A stretch of 64,000 nt of DNA from Mariprofundaceae bacterium (GTDB taxonomy: Bacteria > Pseudomonadota > Zetaproteobacteria > Mariprofundales > Mariprofundaceae). Shown here in pieces: positions 10,016 to 19,680 of this stretch; within the stretch, counting starts at the first letter, position 1; every line of letters begins with the position of its first letter. Location: positions 42,387 through 106,386 of the forward strand of contig JAJFLC010000007.1 in assembly GCA_021772895.1 (NCBI GenBank), in the 5' to 3' direction. The notes beneath the pieces are model-generated. The model searched no databases, was not told the origin of the DNA, and was given only the letters and a program-made list of their open reading frames with translations. A program made the position numbers and the translations under genes.

Positions 10016-10043
10016 AAGAGGGTGATCATTTGATCACCCTCTT
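10016..10043 (-). terminator. Hairpin terminator between convergent genes
   Basis: AAGAGGGTGATC and its complement form a 12-bp perfect stem with a four-base loop. Read leftward it is followed by TGATTTTAT, giving a T-rich tail, so it mainly serves the DUF992 gene; it lies 5 bases after the flavodoxin gene and may stop that transcript too. Confidence 0.75.
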
Positions 10044-10099
10044 GATGGAAAATAAATCAGTTTGTCTGTCTAATTTACCTATTCCTTTTATCTACCAAA

Positions 10100-10603
10100 T
10101 CATTTATCCGCTTCCAGATAAAGATAAGTCAAACCAGCGGAAACGCCTGCGCCTTTACTGCCGGACAGTGCCGGCTGCAAGGAAACGCTCTTATCACCAC
10201 CACCCATCAGTGCCTGAGCACCCGCGCCAACACCCACGGTAGCTGAACCGCCTCCACCAAAATATTTTCCAGCCAGATGATAGCTACCTGCCTTATAGTT
10301 TGCCGCAAGCACAGTGTAGACAATCTTGGTCTTTCTATCCCAGTGCAGATCAATACCAAATCCAATACCCGTTTCACCACGATATTTTTCCACCACGCCA
10401 GCGGTTGTTTCAAATCGGCATGTCACATTCGCAGTGGAATGGATCAACAATGAATAACCACTCTCCTGCGCTGTATGGCATTCCAACAAGCCAACATGTG
10501 TTCCCTTTGTCACCTCTGTTGCCATTGCTTGTCCCGCAGGCAGGCACAACAGGATAGTCAAGAGCAATGCGGCGCCATACTGCATTTTATTCTTTATATT
10601 CAT
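10100..10603 (-). CDS. Exported DUF992 family protein
   Basis: A 167-residue protein with a clear signal peptide (about 1-27, cleaved after QAMA). The mature part has the DUF992 pattern: GTHVGLLEC, an ICHS/ANVTCRFE-like second strand with Cys, YRGETGIGFGIDL, a Gly-rich GKYFGGGGSATVGVGAGAQALMGG segment and VSLQPALSGSKGAGVSAGL. DUF992 proteins are small secreted, probably beta-rich proteins of unknown function; two Cys could form a disulfide. The frame is open upstream, but AGGAGG six bases before the ATG at 10603 decides the start. It is monocistronic, with a terminator just downstream. Confidence 0.82.
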   Translation of the reverse strand: MNIKNKMQYGAALLLTILLCLPAGQAMATEVTKGTHVGLLECHTAQESGYSLLIHSTANVTCRFETTAGVVEKYRGETGIGFGIDLHWDRKTKIVYTVLAANYKAGSYHLAGKYFGGGGSATVGVGAGAQALMGGGDKSVSLQPALSGSKGAGVSAGLTYLYLEADK

Positions 10604-10730
10604 GATAAACCTCCTGAGCATTTCCCTACCGATGAGCATAATCAGGTTGATAAGAGAATAGCTCTGCGTATTTGATTATAGCAGAAAATGAAATGATCAA
10701 AAAAACATCAAATGGCATTCAAATTAATAT

Positions 10731-11312
10731 TCAATTATTATGAAAAACAAGCTCACTTTTTCCATCCCGATACACCGCTCTGCTCCAGCAACCATAAGGC
10801 ATCTGCATCAATCGTGTGCTTACAATCGGGGCCGACAGAATATGTGCCAGCAACATTCGGATACTTCCCGAATGCGCCACAACCAGAAGATGTTGACCAT
10901 CATATTTTTCACAAATATCTGACCAGAACTCAGCAATCCGATCACGCAATTGCATTGCAGACTCTCCACCTGGAATCCGCACACCTTCAGGATCCCTCCT
11001 CCACTGCTCCAACATGCCAGGATACCGAGTCATAATCTCTTCAGCTGTCAGTCCCTCCCACTCACCATAATGCATCTCAGCCACCCGTGAATCTATGTCG
11101 CAGACCATGCCATGCTGCACAGTCCATTCGCGTGCAGCTTGCAGGCACCTGCTCAGAGGAGATGAAATCACCAGATCAACATCTTCTCCAATCCGTTCCC
11201 AGACAGTATCCATCGAAGCTCTGCCTGCAACAGTGAGCGGATCATCAAGCTGTCCCCGATATTTAACGCCACCTTCAAGCTCCCCGTGCCGCAGTAAATC
11301 GACTGTTATCAA
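10731..11312 (-). CDS. Histidine phosphatase family protein (CobC/phosphoglycerate mutase-like)
   Basis: A 193-residue branch-1 histidine phosphatase. The catalytic LLRHGE motif is near residue 8, SSPLSRCLQAA supplies the second Arg, EMHYGEWEG provides the catalytic Glu, and VVAHSGSIRMLL carries the second catalytic His. The small size and EMHYGEWEGLT resemble CobC (alpha-ribazole-phosphate phosphatase), but no other cobalamin gene is in the window, so the substrate is open. An upstream GTG (11318) sits almost on top of the AAGGAG site; the TTG at 11312 has the correct 7-base spacing and was chosen. It is divergent from folE. Confidence 0.85.
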   Translation of the reverse strand: MITVDLLRHGELEGGVKYRGQLDDPLTVAGRASMDTVWERIGEDVDLVISSPLSRCLQAAREWTVQHGMVCDIDSRVAEMHYGEWEGLTAEEIMTRYPGMLEQWRRDPEGVRIPGGESAMQLRDRIAEFWSDICEKYDGQHLLVVAHSGSIRMLLAHILSAPIVSTRLMQMPYGCWSRAVYRDGKSELVFHNN

Positions 11313-11428
11313 AACCACACTCCTTAATCTTTTACATGATCCTAGAGACCAACCCTACAAATTTTTAGGTTTTGTAACATTGTCAAATGGGGTAATCTGG
11401 CGGCAAGTTTGTAAACAAGGGGCCGCGC

Positions 11429-12031
11429 GTGACAGATGATTTTGATACAACTGACCTAAACAACATCGCATGCATGGAACATGTTCGCGGACTGCTTCGT
11501 TATATCGGTGAGGACCCATCTCGCGAAGGACTTCGGGAGACTCCCGCTCGTGTACTCGCTGCCATGCAGGAACATTTCTCAGGCTACAACGAAGAGCCAC
11601 GTGACCATCTCTCCAAAACCTTCGAAGAGGCAGAAGGTTACGATGAACTGGTGCTCGTCTCCGATATCGACATCCACAGTCACTGCGAACATCACCTGGT
11701 ACCGTTTGTAGGCAAAGCACACATCGCTTATATCCCCAATGGCCGCATTGTCGGGCTATCGAAACTGGCACGTGTGACCGAAGGCTATGCCAAGCGTTTA
11801 CAGGTACAGGAAAAACTGACCATGCAAATCGCCAATGCCATCGATGAAGAGCTTCAACCCGATGGTGTGGCTGTAATTATTCAATGCCAGCACTTCTGCA
11901 TGTGCCATCGGGGCGTTCACAAACCCAACTCGTGGACCACCACATCAAAACTGACCGGTGCATTCCTCAATAACCCATCCTCACGCCTCGAGCTCTTTCA
12001 ACTCATCGGCATGAAGAAGTCATCAGACTGA
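11429..12031 (+). CDS. folE: GTP cyclohydrolase I FolE
   Basis: A 200-residue enzyme that converts GTP to dihydroneopterin triphosphate, the first step of folate synthesis. Motifs are GLRETPARV, the zinc and active-site segment SHCEHHLVPFVGKAHIAYIPNG, VGLSKLARV, and QHFCMCHRGVHKPNS with the second zinc Cys. The start is GTG with AAGGGG about 10 bases upstream. The gene is monocistronic and divergent from the histidine phosphatase; the next gene converges on it. Confidence 0.95.
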   Translation: MTDDFDTTDLNNIACMEHVRGLLRYIGEDPSREGLRETPARVLAAMQEHFSGYNEEPRDHLSKTFEEAEGYDELVLVSDIDIHSHCEHHLVPFVGKAHIAYIPNGRIVGLSKLARVTEGYAKRLQVQEKLTMQIANAIDEELQPDGVAVIIQCQHFCMCHRGVHKPNSWTTTSKLTGAFLNNPSSRLELFQLIGMKKSSD

Positions 12032-12115
12032 TTCAACGAGTGAATAAAACACTTTATCTCGCATAAATAGATCAAGTGCCAGATATGGCACACAGAACTC
12101 CAATAAAATATACAT

Positions 12116-12143
12116 CAAAAAAAACACCCGGTGCAACCGGGTG
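12116..12143 (-). terminator. Rho-independent terminator of the M23 peptidase gene
   Basis: Read leftward: CACCCGG, loop TTGCA, CCGGGTG and then eight T's. The stem is 7 bp, GC-rich and perfect, 24 bases after the peptidase stop codon. It may also serve folE from the other side, although there is no T tract in that direction. Confidence 0.85.
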
Positions 12144-12167
12144 CAATATTAAAGTGGATTATAAAAT

Positions 12168-13100
12168 TTATCCGCGGGGGAGGAAATTACCCGGATCCAA
12201 CGATTTTCCGTTACGGTGTACTTCATAATGCAGATGAGGGCCAGTTGAGCGACCGGAAGAACCAACGCGGCCAACCAGTTGATTATCGGAAACTTCATCA
12301 CCGACTTTCACACTCAGACTCGACAAGTGACCATAACGGGTTTTATAGCCATAACCGTGTTCAATATCGACCAGATAACCAAAATCTTTCATTTTACCGG
12401 CAAACGTAACCACGCCGCGGCTGGTAGCCAGAACAGGGGCACCAAAACGGTTCGCGATATCAACACCACGATGTACTGCACGCTCTCCTGTAAAAGGATC
12501 CGCACGCATACCATAATGTGAGCTCAACCAGCCACCTTCACTCGGCCATGCATGTGGTTTTGCATTTTTCTCTTCACGGCTACCCTGTAAAAGATAATCA
12601 ATAGCAGCCAACTGTGTATCAAGATTTGAAAGACGCGAACTTACATGTTGTACATGATCATATAATCCTATGTCTGTGATTGGGGACTGACTCAGACGAG
12701 GACCACCAAATGCAGGTTGCAAACCAAAATCGAACTCTTTTTTATCCAAAGAGGCGACTTTCACAAGCTTTTCACCAAGAGAATCTAACCGGGAAATTTT
12801 TGCCTGTAACTGGCCCAAAGTACGTGCATAAACAGCCATTTTTTTCTGTTCTGCTCCCACCTGCTCATGCAAGCGGCTGACTTCCTGTTTATGAATGGAG
12901 CGTGCATGCTCAAGCTGCTGCTCAACATTCTGAAATCTTGCAGAAAGTTGATGTGAGCCATAAATATTATAAACACCCCAACCACCAAAAACAACAAGAC
13001 ATACCAGAGAAAAAATGCATGTTGTCACCAACCGGCGGCTGATGCGATAGTTCTTTATCTGCCCTGATTCAGGCACCAACATGATTGAAAAATGGCTCAC
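12168..13100 (-). CDS. M23 family metallopeptidase with coiled coil, inner-membrane anchored
   Basis: A 310-residue cell-wall peptidase-like protein. A short cytoplasmic N-terminus (HFSIMLVPESGQ) precedes one membrane segment (about 28-50), then a periplasmic coiled-coil stretch (about 55-130), then an LytM/peptidase M23 domain at the C-terminus. The zinc ligands are visible: HRGVDIAN (His and Asp) and GPHLHYEVH (HxH); another His lies in TRYGHLSS. Such proteins either cleave peptidoglycan cross-links or activate amidases; the intact ligands suggest an active enzyme. GGAGGAA 10 bases upstream supports the GTG start at 13100. The open frame extends about 100 bases further up without a binding site. 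Confidence 0.87.
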   Translation of the reverse strand: MSHFSIMLVPESGQIKNYRISRRLVTTCIFSLVCLVVFGGWGVYNIYGSHQLSARFQNVEQQLEHARSIHKQEVSRLHEQVGAEQKKMAVYARTLGQLQAKISRLDSLGEKLVKVASLDKKEFDFGLQPAFGGPRLSQSPITDIGLYDHVQHVSSRLSNLDTQLAAIDYLLQGSREEKNAKPHAWPSEGGWLSSHYGMRADPFTGERAVHRGVDIANRFGAPVLATSRGVVTFAGKMKDFGYLVDIEHGYGYKTRYGHLSSLSVKVGDEVSDNQLVGRVGSSGRSTGPHLHYEVHRNGKSLDPGNFLPRG

Positions 13101-13220
13101 GACTTTAAACTTCCTCCACTCGATATTACGCTTACTATGTCTGAAAGCTCTTTTAGTCAAGCTAAATGTAACAATAGTCACACTATTTGACCCAGCTAGC
13201 ACACACTTTATGCTTCGCCA

Positions 13221-13706
13221 ATGTCAGACATACTCGAAGCTGTTACTTCCCTATCTATCGCACGTCATACCGTACAGTTTATTTTATTTTCAGCACTTGA
13301 TGCCAATCCGAAACAATGTTGTGGGTTAATTGGCCAACATGAATCAACCATAAGCCATGCAGTGCTTCTCCCAGACATCAAGTTGGTACACTCTGCGAAA
13401 CATATTTTCCAAAACAGTGACCTGCAACACACCTTGAAACATTGGAAAGAACAGGGAGTCACCCCATGTGGCATCTTTTTCACCACCGTGAATGGCAAAG
13501 TCCCAGCTTATTCAGAGTTGAAAAAGTCTGAGAACTTCTTTAAAAAAACAATGGCTGAATTCACGGAAAAACCTTTCATTCATATGCCATTAATGCTGAA
13601 TACTGCCGGTTGCCTTGAAGCATTTTCCTACCGGCTTGGCAAAGACGCACTCCTTTCTATTCCCCTCATTCTTGAGGAGGATGGACAGCAGATAAAGAAC
13701 GGTTAA
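13221..13706 (+). CDS. Small protein resembling a metal-less JAB/MPN domain
   Basis: A 161-residue cytosolic protein I do not recognise by name. Its layout follows a JAB/MPN domain: a helix ending in ANPKQCCGLIGQ (compare P.E.CGLL.G of JAB proteases), then IFQNSD and GVTPCGIFFTTVNGKVPAYSE where active enzymes have G.YHSHP...PS..D. The HxH and Asp zinc ligands are absent (TT and E), so if the resemblance is real it is a non-catalytic version. It ends 9 bases before hemA and is probably cotranscribed with it. The resemblance is by eye and modest. Confidence 0.6.
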   Translation: MSDILEAVTSLSIARHTVQFILFSALDANPKQCCGLIGQHESTISHAVLLPDIKLVHSAKHIFQNSDLQHTLKHWKEQGVTPCGIFFTTVNGKVPAYSELKKSENFFKKTMAEFTEKPFIHMPLMLNTAGCLEAFSYRLGKDALLSIPLILEEDGQQIKNG

Positions 13707-13715
13707 CCTTTAGCC

Positions 13716-15026
13716 ATGCGAATTTGCCATGTTGGTCTGAATCATCGAACCACACCTGTGGAACTGCGTGAGCGTCTGGCGGTAAACGAGACGGATATTC
13801 CGCAGGTATTGCAAAACATGATTGCACACCCTTCGATTCGTGAAGCAGCCCTTCTTTCAACCTGTAATCGTGTTGAGATGACCATCGTCACCCATGATCC
13901 TGACGCTGCCATTGCAGCCTCGCATGAATGGTTTGCCCAAAAAGCGGGTGTAGAACTCGATACGGTTCGCGAACATCTCTACTCATTCACCACAGACAAT
14001 GCGATACGCCATCTGTTTAGCGTTGCGTCCGGCCTGGACTCACTGGTTCTGGGAGAACCACAAATCCTTGGCCAGGTAAAAACATCTTATGAGCAGGCAC
14101 TGGCTGCAAATACTGCAGGCCATATCCTGCACAGGCTTTATCAATCTACCTTTTCTGCCGCAAAACGAGCACGCAGTGAAACCGGCATTGGTAAACAGGC
14201 GGTGAACATCTCCTCGTGTGCGGTTGAATTAGCCAAACGTATTTTTGGTGACCTCACCGGTAAAACCGTGATGTTGATTGGCGCCGGTGAAATGGCTGAA
14301 CTCGCTGCACGCCATCTGCGCGGCAATGGTTGTACAAACATTCTTGTTGCCAATCGAACACTGGAACGCGCAAAAAATCTGGCCATTGAATTTGACGGTC
14401 ATGCTCTGACGCTGGAACAGCTCCCGGAATATCTGGATTCTGCTGATATTGTTGTATCCAGTACCGGTGCTTCCACCTACGTCCTGCTACCCGAAATTGT
14501 ACAAAAGGCCATGCAAAAACGCGCTGTGAAACCGATGTTTTTTGTGGATATCGCAGTACCGCGTGACATTGATCCACGCATTGCCGATATTGAAGGCGCA
14601 TACCTTTACGATATTGATGACCTTCAACAGGTGGTTCAAGGCAATCAGGAGCAACGAAAAAAAGAATCCGAACAGGCACAATCCCTGTTAGAAGAAGAAG
14701 CCAATGCCCTGCTCAGCTGGCTAAAGTCTCTGGAATCCGTGCCCCTCATTCGTGCCATTCAGGAACAATCTGAAATGATGCGTAAAGATGAATTGGAAAA
14801 AGCACAACGTTATATGAAGGGTTTCTCAGATGAAGAACAGGCGTTAATCGAACGTTTTAGCAGATCACTCATGAAGCGTTTTCTGCATTCAACACTGCGT
14901 ACGCTCAAAACTCTACCTGATGATATCGAAGGCGACCTGCTGATGGGTGCTGCAGGCAGATTGTTTGATACTGATCAGCCACTTGCGAAACAAACCAAGG
15001 AGTCCGATGAACAGACGTCTGGATGA
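13716..15026 (+). CDS. hemA: Glutamyl-tRNA reductase HemA
   Basis: A 436-residue NADPH-dependent enzyme that reduces glutamyl-tRNA to glutamate-1-semialdehyde, the committed step of C5 haem synthesis. The N-terminus [16 protein letters not shown], the catalytic Cys50 in [26 protein letters not shown] and the Rossmann segment [15 protein letters not shown] are all diagnostic, and the C-terminal dimerisation helices are present. It overlaps prfA by 20 bases, giving the common hemA-prfA-prmC order. hemF lies elsewhere in the window (44.7 kb). Confidence 0.96.
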   Translation: MRICHVGLNHRTTPVELRERLAVNETDIPQVLQNMIAHPSIREAALLSTCNRVEMTIVTHDPDAAIAASHEWFAQKAGVELDTVREHLYSFTTDNAIRHLFSVASGLDSLVLGEPQILGQVKTSYEQALAANTAGHILHRLYQSTFSAAKRARSETGIGKQAVNISSCAVELAKRIFGDLTGKTVMLIGAGEMAELAARHLRGNGCTNILVANRTLERAKNLAIEFDGHALTLEQLPEYLDSADIVVSSTGASTYVLLPEIVQKAMQKRAVKPMFFVDIAVPRDIDPRIADIEGAYLYDIDDLQQVVQGNQEQRKKESEQAQSLLEEEANALLSWLKSLESVPLIRAIQEQSEMMRKDELEKAQRYMKGFSDEEQALIERFSRSLMKRFLHSTLRTLKTLPDDIEGDLLMGAAGRLFDTDQPLAKQTKESDEQTSG

Positions 15027-16080
15027 CATCCTGCACCGCAGGCAAGAGCTTACTGAAATGCTTGCCGATCCAACAATCACTTCCAATGTCAGCAAATACA
15101 CAGAGATTTCACGGGAATTTTCTGAAATAGACGCTGTTGCAAATGAGATTGTAAATTTAAAAAAAATCGAGCAACAAATTACCGACAACGAAGAGATTCT
15201 TGCTGACCCTGACTGTGATCCTGAACTCGGCGAACTTGCCGAAATGGAATTACCGGAACTGAAAGAAACGCTGGAGAAAAGCTCCGAACGACTTCGCCTC
15301 CTGCTACTTCCAAAAGACCCAAACGACAACCGCAATGCGATCCTCGAAGTTCGTGCAGGCACCGGCGGTGATGAGGCTGCACTGTTTTCTGCCGATCTTT
15401 TCCGTATGTATTCCCGTTATGCAGAACGCATGGGATTCAAAGTAGAGATTCTTTCCAGCACGGGTACAGATATCGGTGGTTATAAGGAGATTGTCGCTCA
15501 AATTAGCGGTCGTAATGTTTTTTCACGGTTTAAATTTGAATCCGGTGTGCATCGTGTGCAACGGGTGCCAAGCACGGAAACTCAAGGGCGCATTCATACA
15601 TCAGCCTGTACTGTGGCTATTCTACCTGAAGCAGAAGAGGTGGATATCAACATCCGTCCTGATGACATACGTATCGATGTGTACCGGGCATCCGGTGCTG
15701 GCGGTCAGCATGTCAACAAAACTGAGTCCGCCGTTCGTATCACCCATGCACCTTCGGGTATCGTCGTGACGTGTCAGGATCAAGCCAGCCAGCATAAAAA
15801 CAAAGCTCAGGCCATGAAAGTGTTACAAGCAAGAGTCTATGATAAAGAACAATCTGAAGCCGACAGCGAACGTGCCGAAGCCAGACGTGGCATGGTTGGC
15901 TCCGGTGATCGTTCCGAACGTATTCGAACCTATAATTTTCCACAGGGTCGGATTACTGACCACCGTATCAACCTGACACTTTATAAACTGGAACAGATTC
16001 TTAACGGTGAAATGGATGAGTTAATTGATGCATTGCTCACCCGGCATCAGGCAGAGCTTCTCGCCTCACAGGGAGCATGA
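15007..16080 (+). CDS. prfA: Peptide chain release factor 1
   Basis: A 357-residue translation release factor that reads UAA and UAG. The GGQ loop is in [18 protein letters not shown], the tripeptide anticodon region lies before [15 protein letters not shown], and the C-terminus has [21 protein letters not shown]. The frame is open from 14947 inside hemA, but AAGGAG five bases before the ATG at 15007 and the normal N-terminus ([13 protein letters not shown]) decide the start. Its stop overlaps the prmC start (ATGA), and PrmC methylates the Gln of the GGQ motif. Confidence 0.96.
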   Translation: MNRRLDDILHRRQELTEMLADPTITSNVSKYTEISREFSEIDAVANEIVNLKKIEQQITDNEEILADPDCDPELGELAEMELPELKETLEKSSERLRLLLLPKDPNDNRNAILEVRAGTGGDEAALFSADLFRMYSRYAERMGFKVEILSSTGTDIGGYKEIVAQISGRNVFSRFKFESGVHRVQRVPSTETQGRIHTSACTVAILPEAEEVDINIRPDDIRIDVYRASGAGGQHVNKTESAVRITHAPSGIVVTCQDQASQHKNKAQAMKVLQARVYDKEQSEADSERAEARRGMVGSGDRSERIRTYNFPQGRITDHRINLTLYKLEQILNGEMDELIDALLTRHQAELLASQGA

Positions 16081-16919
16081 ATAGCCGCGAATTATTGCAG
16101 CGGGCCACCAGTCTGCTAAAAGATGCCAACTGTGATAGTCCTCGTCTCGATGCTGAGTTATTGCTCATGCATGCATGGGGCATCAATAAAACAACACTGA
16201 TCATCAACATGAATGATCCGGTTCCTGAACAGGTAGAGAAAAAAGTTTTACCACTTCTATCCCGCCGCCAAAAACGGGAGCCCATCGCCTATATTCTGGG
16301 TGAAAAAGAATTCTGGTCACGACCATTCCATGTGGATTCCCGGGTGCTTATACCTCGCCCCGAAACGGAACACCTGATTGAGGCGTTACTGGACCTCTAT
16401 CCTGACAGAAAACGAGATTACCGATTTTGCGATATTGGCACAGGTTCCGGTTGTATTGCCTGCACACTGGCATGCGAATTCCCAAACACAGAAATTACTG
16501 CAACGGACATCTCAGTGGCTGCACTGGAAGTTGCCAAATCAAATGCTGAGAATTTTCATGTGTCTGAACGTATGACTTTCAAATCAGGCGATATGTTTGC
16601 AGCACTTGATCCCGAAACACCTCCGTTTGATGTTATTGTTTCCAATCCACCTTACGTCAGCAAAGAAGAGATGAAAACATTGGAGCCTGAACTGGCTTAT
16701 GAACCTCGCGGGGCTCTGACCGACGAGCAGAACGGCCACATTTATCTTTCCATCTTATTTGATGCGTGCAGATCATGGTTAAAACCGGGCGGCCACCTGA
16801 TTGTGGAGACAGGTATTTGTGGGCTTCCTGCAACACCTTCACACCTGAAACAGATCAAACACTATGATGATCTCGCAGGCATCAAAAGAGGTGCGATTTA
16901 CCTTTTAAAAACCATGTGA
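16077..16919 (+). CDS. prmC: Release factor glutamine methyltransferase PrmC
   Basis: A 280-residue SAM-dependent methylase that modifies the Gln of the GGQ loop in release factors 1 and 2. Motifs: [25 protein letters not shown] (92-102), the SAM loop [11 protein letters not shown] (118-128) and the catalytic NPPY (190-193). The start overlaps the prfA stop as ATGA, so the two are translationally coupled. Length matches the family. Confidence 0.95.
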   Translation: MNSRELLQRATSLLKDANCDSPRLDAELLLMHAWGINKTTLIINMNDPVPEQVEKKVLPLLSRRQKREPIAYILGEKEFWSRPFHVDSRVLIPRPETEHLIEALLDLYPDRKRDYRFCDIGTGSGCIACTLACEFPNTEITATDISVAALEVAKSNAENFHVSERMTFKSGDMFAALDPETPPFDVIVSNPPYVSKEEMKTLEPELAYEPRGALTDEQNGHIYLSILFDACRSWLKPGGHLIVETGICGLPATPSHLKQIKHYDDLAGIKRGAIYLLKTM

Positions 16920-16989
16920 ATAATGGTATTATTCTTGTCTTGCGTTAATCAGATACTAAAAAGATCAAGAATCTTCGAGAGGTACTCTA

Positions 16990-17382
16990 ATGGCAGTCGT
17001 ATGGAAAGATGAATACAGCACAGGCGAACCTGAAATTGATAAACAACATCAGATTCTATTCAAATACCTTGATGATCTTGAAGAACACATGGAGCAAGGT
17101 ATCGATGCAAGCTATGTCTCTAACTTGCTTGATAACATCGGTCTGTTTACACGCAGCCACTTTTGTTATGAAGAAATTTGCATGCGCCGTACCAAATGCC
17201 CTATCGCATCAAAAAACAAGCAACATCATACCAAACTACTGAATGCCTATACACAGTATTGCAAACAATTTGAAACCGAAGGCGTTAGCAATGAACTCGT
17301 ACAAAAGTTGCATGACTTTCTTGAAAGCTGGCTGGTCAATCACATCTTGAAAATCGATACCAATCTGAGAGCTTGTCTTTAA
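16990..17382 (+). CDS. Bacteriohemerythrin
   Basis: A 130-residue stand-alone hemerythrin, a four-helix bundle that binds O2 at a di-iron site. Ligands visible: His20 (DKQH), His57 and Glu61 (SHFCYEE), His80, His118 and Asp123 (NHILKID). The position that corresponds to His77 of the Methylococcus protein is Asn76 in CPIASKNKQHH, so one iron ligand is changed; a similar CPxAxxN form is, from memory, seen in a subgroup of bacterial hemerythrins. GAGGTA lies upstream of the ATG. The gene is monocistronic. Likely roles are O2 sensing or delivery in a microaerobic lifestyle. Confidence 0.88.
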   Translation: MAVVWKDEYSTGEPEIDKQHQILFKYLDDLEEHMEQGIDASYVSNLLDNIGLFTRSHFCYEEICMRRTKCPIASKNKQHHTKLLNAYTQYCKQFETEGVSNELVQKLHDFLESWLVNHILKIDTNLRACL

Positions 17383-17403
17383 TAAATAATCACGCGAACA
17401 GAT

Positions 17404-18609
17404 TCAACTCACTTTTGAAACCTCACCCACACTGTAATCAGCCTTACGGCTAACCCAAACAATACTGACAAGGATCAGTAGCAAAAATGGCAACACACCC
17501 AAATTCACAGCTTGCCAGCCGATGTTATATTGCAAAAAACCCGCAACAAGTGAAGCAGCAGTAACGGTGCTAAACACAGAAAAATCGTTCATTGCCTGAA
17601 CCTTGCTTCGCTCTGACGGATGATAGGTTTCAGTCAGCAGTGTTGTTGCACCGATAAAGAGAAAGTTCCAGCTCACGCCTAACAACATTAGAGATAACCA
17701 GAAGTGCAACGAGCTGGCACCAAGCAGATTGATAATCACACAGACTATACCGAGCAAGCCCCCCACAAACATCACACTCAACACACCAAAACGACGAATC
17801 AATGAACCTGTAAAAAAGGCAGGTGCAAACATACCCAGAAGATGCCATTGAATCACAAATGCTATTTGATCAAATGGATGTGTATGAGCAGCCATCGCAA
17901 GCGGTGTTGCAGTCATGATTAATGACATCACGCCATAACCCAACATGCCGCACATCACTGCAACAATGCATTTTGGCTGTACCATAATCATTCTCAGTGA
18001 TCGTTTTTCAGGAATCAGACTGGACTCACTACTGATGGCATGTGGCGGCAATTTAAGAAAACTCAATATGAGTAAAGAGAGAACATAAAAACCTGTCAAC
18101 GCAGCATAACTACCGGCAAACGATGCGCTGGCAATCATGTCATGCGTCAAATTGGCGACATTTGTACCAATAAAAGCAGCAACCACACCACCTGCTAACA
18201 CATAGGATATTGCACGACTTTTATACACCTGACCCACAGCATCTGCGGCTGTAAAACGATAATAACTGGCAAAACCGTTAAAAACGCCAATCAGCATATT
18301 CCCGGCAGCAAAAAGCCAAAAATCAGTTTCAAGAATTGCAAACAACGACAGAAGACTGCCACTGATTCCAAACAGGGTAGCGAACATAAAACCATTTTTC
18401 CGGCCTGTTTTTTCCATCAGAAATGCAGCAGGAACAGTAGCCAACATCGTACCCATCGCTAAAAGTGCAACAGGCAGTGTAGCAAGAGACTTATCATCAG
18501 CCAGTACAATACCCACCAAAGCCGATGTGGTAAGAACCAGCGATATGCCACTGACCATCAATGCCTGACTTAATGCCAGAAGTGGCACATTACGTGTAAA
18601 CGAACTCAT
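17404..18609 (-). CDS. Major facilitator superfamily transporter
   Basis: A 401-residue inner-membrane protein with 12 predicted membrane segments. The loop between segments 2 and 3 carries a degenerate MFS motif (MEKTGRKNGFMFA), repeated weakly in the second half (GSLIRRFGVLSVMFVGG). The SERSKVQAMNDF stretch before a late segment is typical of drug/sugar-type MFS proteins, but the substrate cannot be told. GGAG nine bases before the ATG at 18609 selects this start over an upstream TTG. It lies 36 bases after amgK on the same strand and may be the last gene of that unit. Confidence 0.85.
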   Translation of the reverse strand: MSSFTRNVPLLALSQALMVSGISLVLTTSALVGIVLADDKSLATLPVALLAMGTMLATVPAAFLMEKTGRKNGFMFATLFGISGSLLSLFAILETDFWLFAAGNMLIGVFNGFASYYRFTAADAVGQVYKSRAISYVLAGGVVAAFIGTNVANLTHDMIASASFAGSYAALTGFYVLSLLILSFLKLPPHAISSESSLIPEKRSLRMIMVQPKCIVAVMCGMLGYGVMSLIMTATPLAMAAHTHPFDQIAFVIQWHLLGMFAPAFFTGSLIRRFGVLSVMFVGGLLGIVCVIINLLGASSLHFWLSLMLLGVSWNFLFIGATTLLTETYHPSERSKVQAMNDFSVFSTVTAASLVAGFLQYNIGWQAVNLGVLPFLLLILVSIVWVSRKADYSVGEVSKVS

Positions 18610-18645
18610 GCTAACAGACTCCGACAAACAAAAATGAATCCTTGT

Positions 18646-19680
18646 TTATGCTTCATTTTTTTTCTCAAACGGCGCTTGCTTTAACAATGCAAATGATAAA
18701 TCACACATGCCAAGTGCCTGCATCTCTTCCAACAAATGAAACCGTGTTAACGGAACCTCATCAAGAAATTGTAACTTCCCATCACGGTATGCCAAACGGG
18801 AAAAAATGCCGATAGCTTTAATATGACGCTGCATAGCCGTTAAGCGGAGCAGCCGATGCCATGTTTCAAAACTTTTAAACGGAGCCTTTAAAGGTTCAGG
18901 CAGGCTTTCAAAAAACAAACGACTTTGTTCACATCTCTGAGCTTCTGGATAGCGCTGATAACAATCATATAATAGCGATGCCAGATCATAAGTAACAGGA
19001 CCCATGACAGCATCCTGAAAATCAATCACGCCCAGTGGCATCTGCCCGTCAGGAAGCATCAGGTTGCGACTATGGTAATCCAAATGGACAGGTACCTGAG
19101 GCAATGCCAATAACTCTTCCAAAAAAGGTAACATGGCAGCATGAAAACTTTTCCGTTCTTCATCTGTCGGCGTATATGCCGCAACCTTCGGCAAATACCA
19201 ATCCAGATAAAGATCGCACTCCCGCTGCATGCGTTGAAGATCAAACAGTGGTAATGATGTCGAAGGTATCGAAACCTGAAGCGCGCTTAATTGCTCACGT
19301 GCATCTTTAAAAAGTTGCTTGAGCGTGACTTTTTCCGCTCCCCTTTCTTCTACACACCCTGATCCGGCATTCAGATTCAAGTGTCGTGCCCATGTCACAT
19401 CCCCGAAATCTTCCAATAAAAGAAAGCCCTGTTCACGGTCTTCATATATCAATGCTGGAACTTTTACAGCTGCCATGTCCAACCATTTACGTACTTCCAG
19501 GAAAGGCGCAATGTCTTCTTTGTCAGGGGGTGCATCCATCAAAACAAAGCTTTTCAAACCTTGCACCACTCTGAAATAACGTCTGAACGAAGCATCGCCT
19601 GCCAAAGGTCGAACTTCACATTCATCGCCCAACTGAGATATCGCCCACCGCGTTGCCTGTTTCAAACGGTGATCAATCAC
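18646..19680 (-). CDS. amgK: N-acetylmuramate/N-acetylglucosamine anomeric kinase-like protein (AmgK family)
   Basis: A 344-residue aminoglycoside-phosphotransferase-fold kinase. PLAGDASFRRYFRV at the N-terminus, LLLEDFGDVTWA, the catalytic loop HLDYHSRNLMLPDG and the metal-binding VIDFQDAVMGPVTYDLASLLYDCY match AmgK, which phosphorylates cell-wall sugars at the anomeric carbon for peptidoglycan recycling. In Pseudomonas amgK is paired with murU near lptD; here there is no murU in the window. It overlaps the SPOR gene by 8 bases. Assignment to AmgK rather than another APH kinase rests on the DFQDA..GP.TYDL signature. Confidence 0.8.
   Translation of the reverse strand: MIDHRLKQATRWAISQLGDECEVRPLAGDASFRRYFRVVQGLKSFVLMDAPPDKEDIAPFLEVRKWLDMAAVKVPALIYEDREQGFLLLEDFGDVTWARHLNLNAGSGCVEERGAEKVTLKQLFKDAREQLSALQVSIPSTSLPLFDLQRMQRECDLYLDWYLPKVAAYTPTDEERKSFHAAMLPFLEELLALPQVPVHLDYHSRNLMLPDGQMPLGVIDFQDAVMGPVTYDLASLLYDCYQRYPEAQRCEQSRLFFESLPEPLKAPFKSFETWHRLLRLTAMQRHIKAIGIFSRLAYRDGKLQFLDEVPLTRFHLLEEMQALGMCDLSFALLKQAPFEKKNEA

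Noticed and set aside
12076..12091. Hairpin GTGCCA/TGGCAC after folE as a terminator
   Set aside because: No T run follows; the stem is 6 bp only. The stronger hairpin at 12116-12143 is oriented for the opposite gene.
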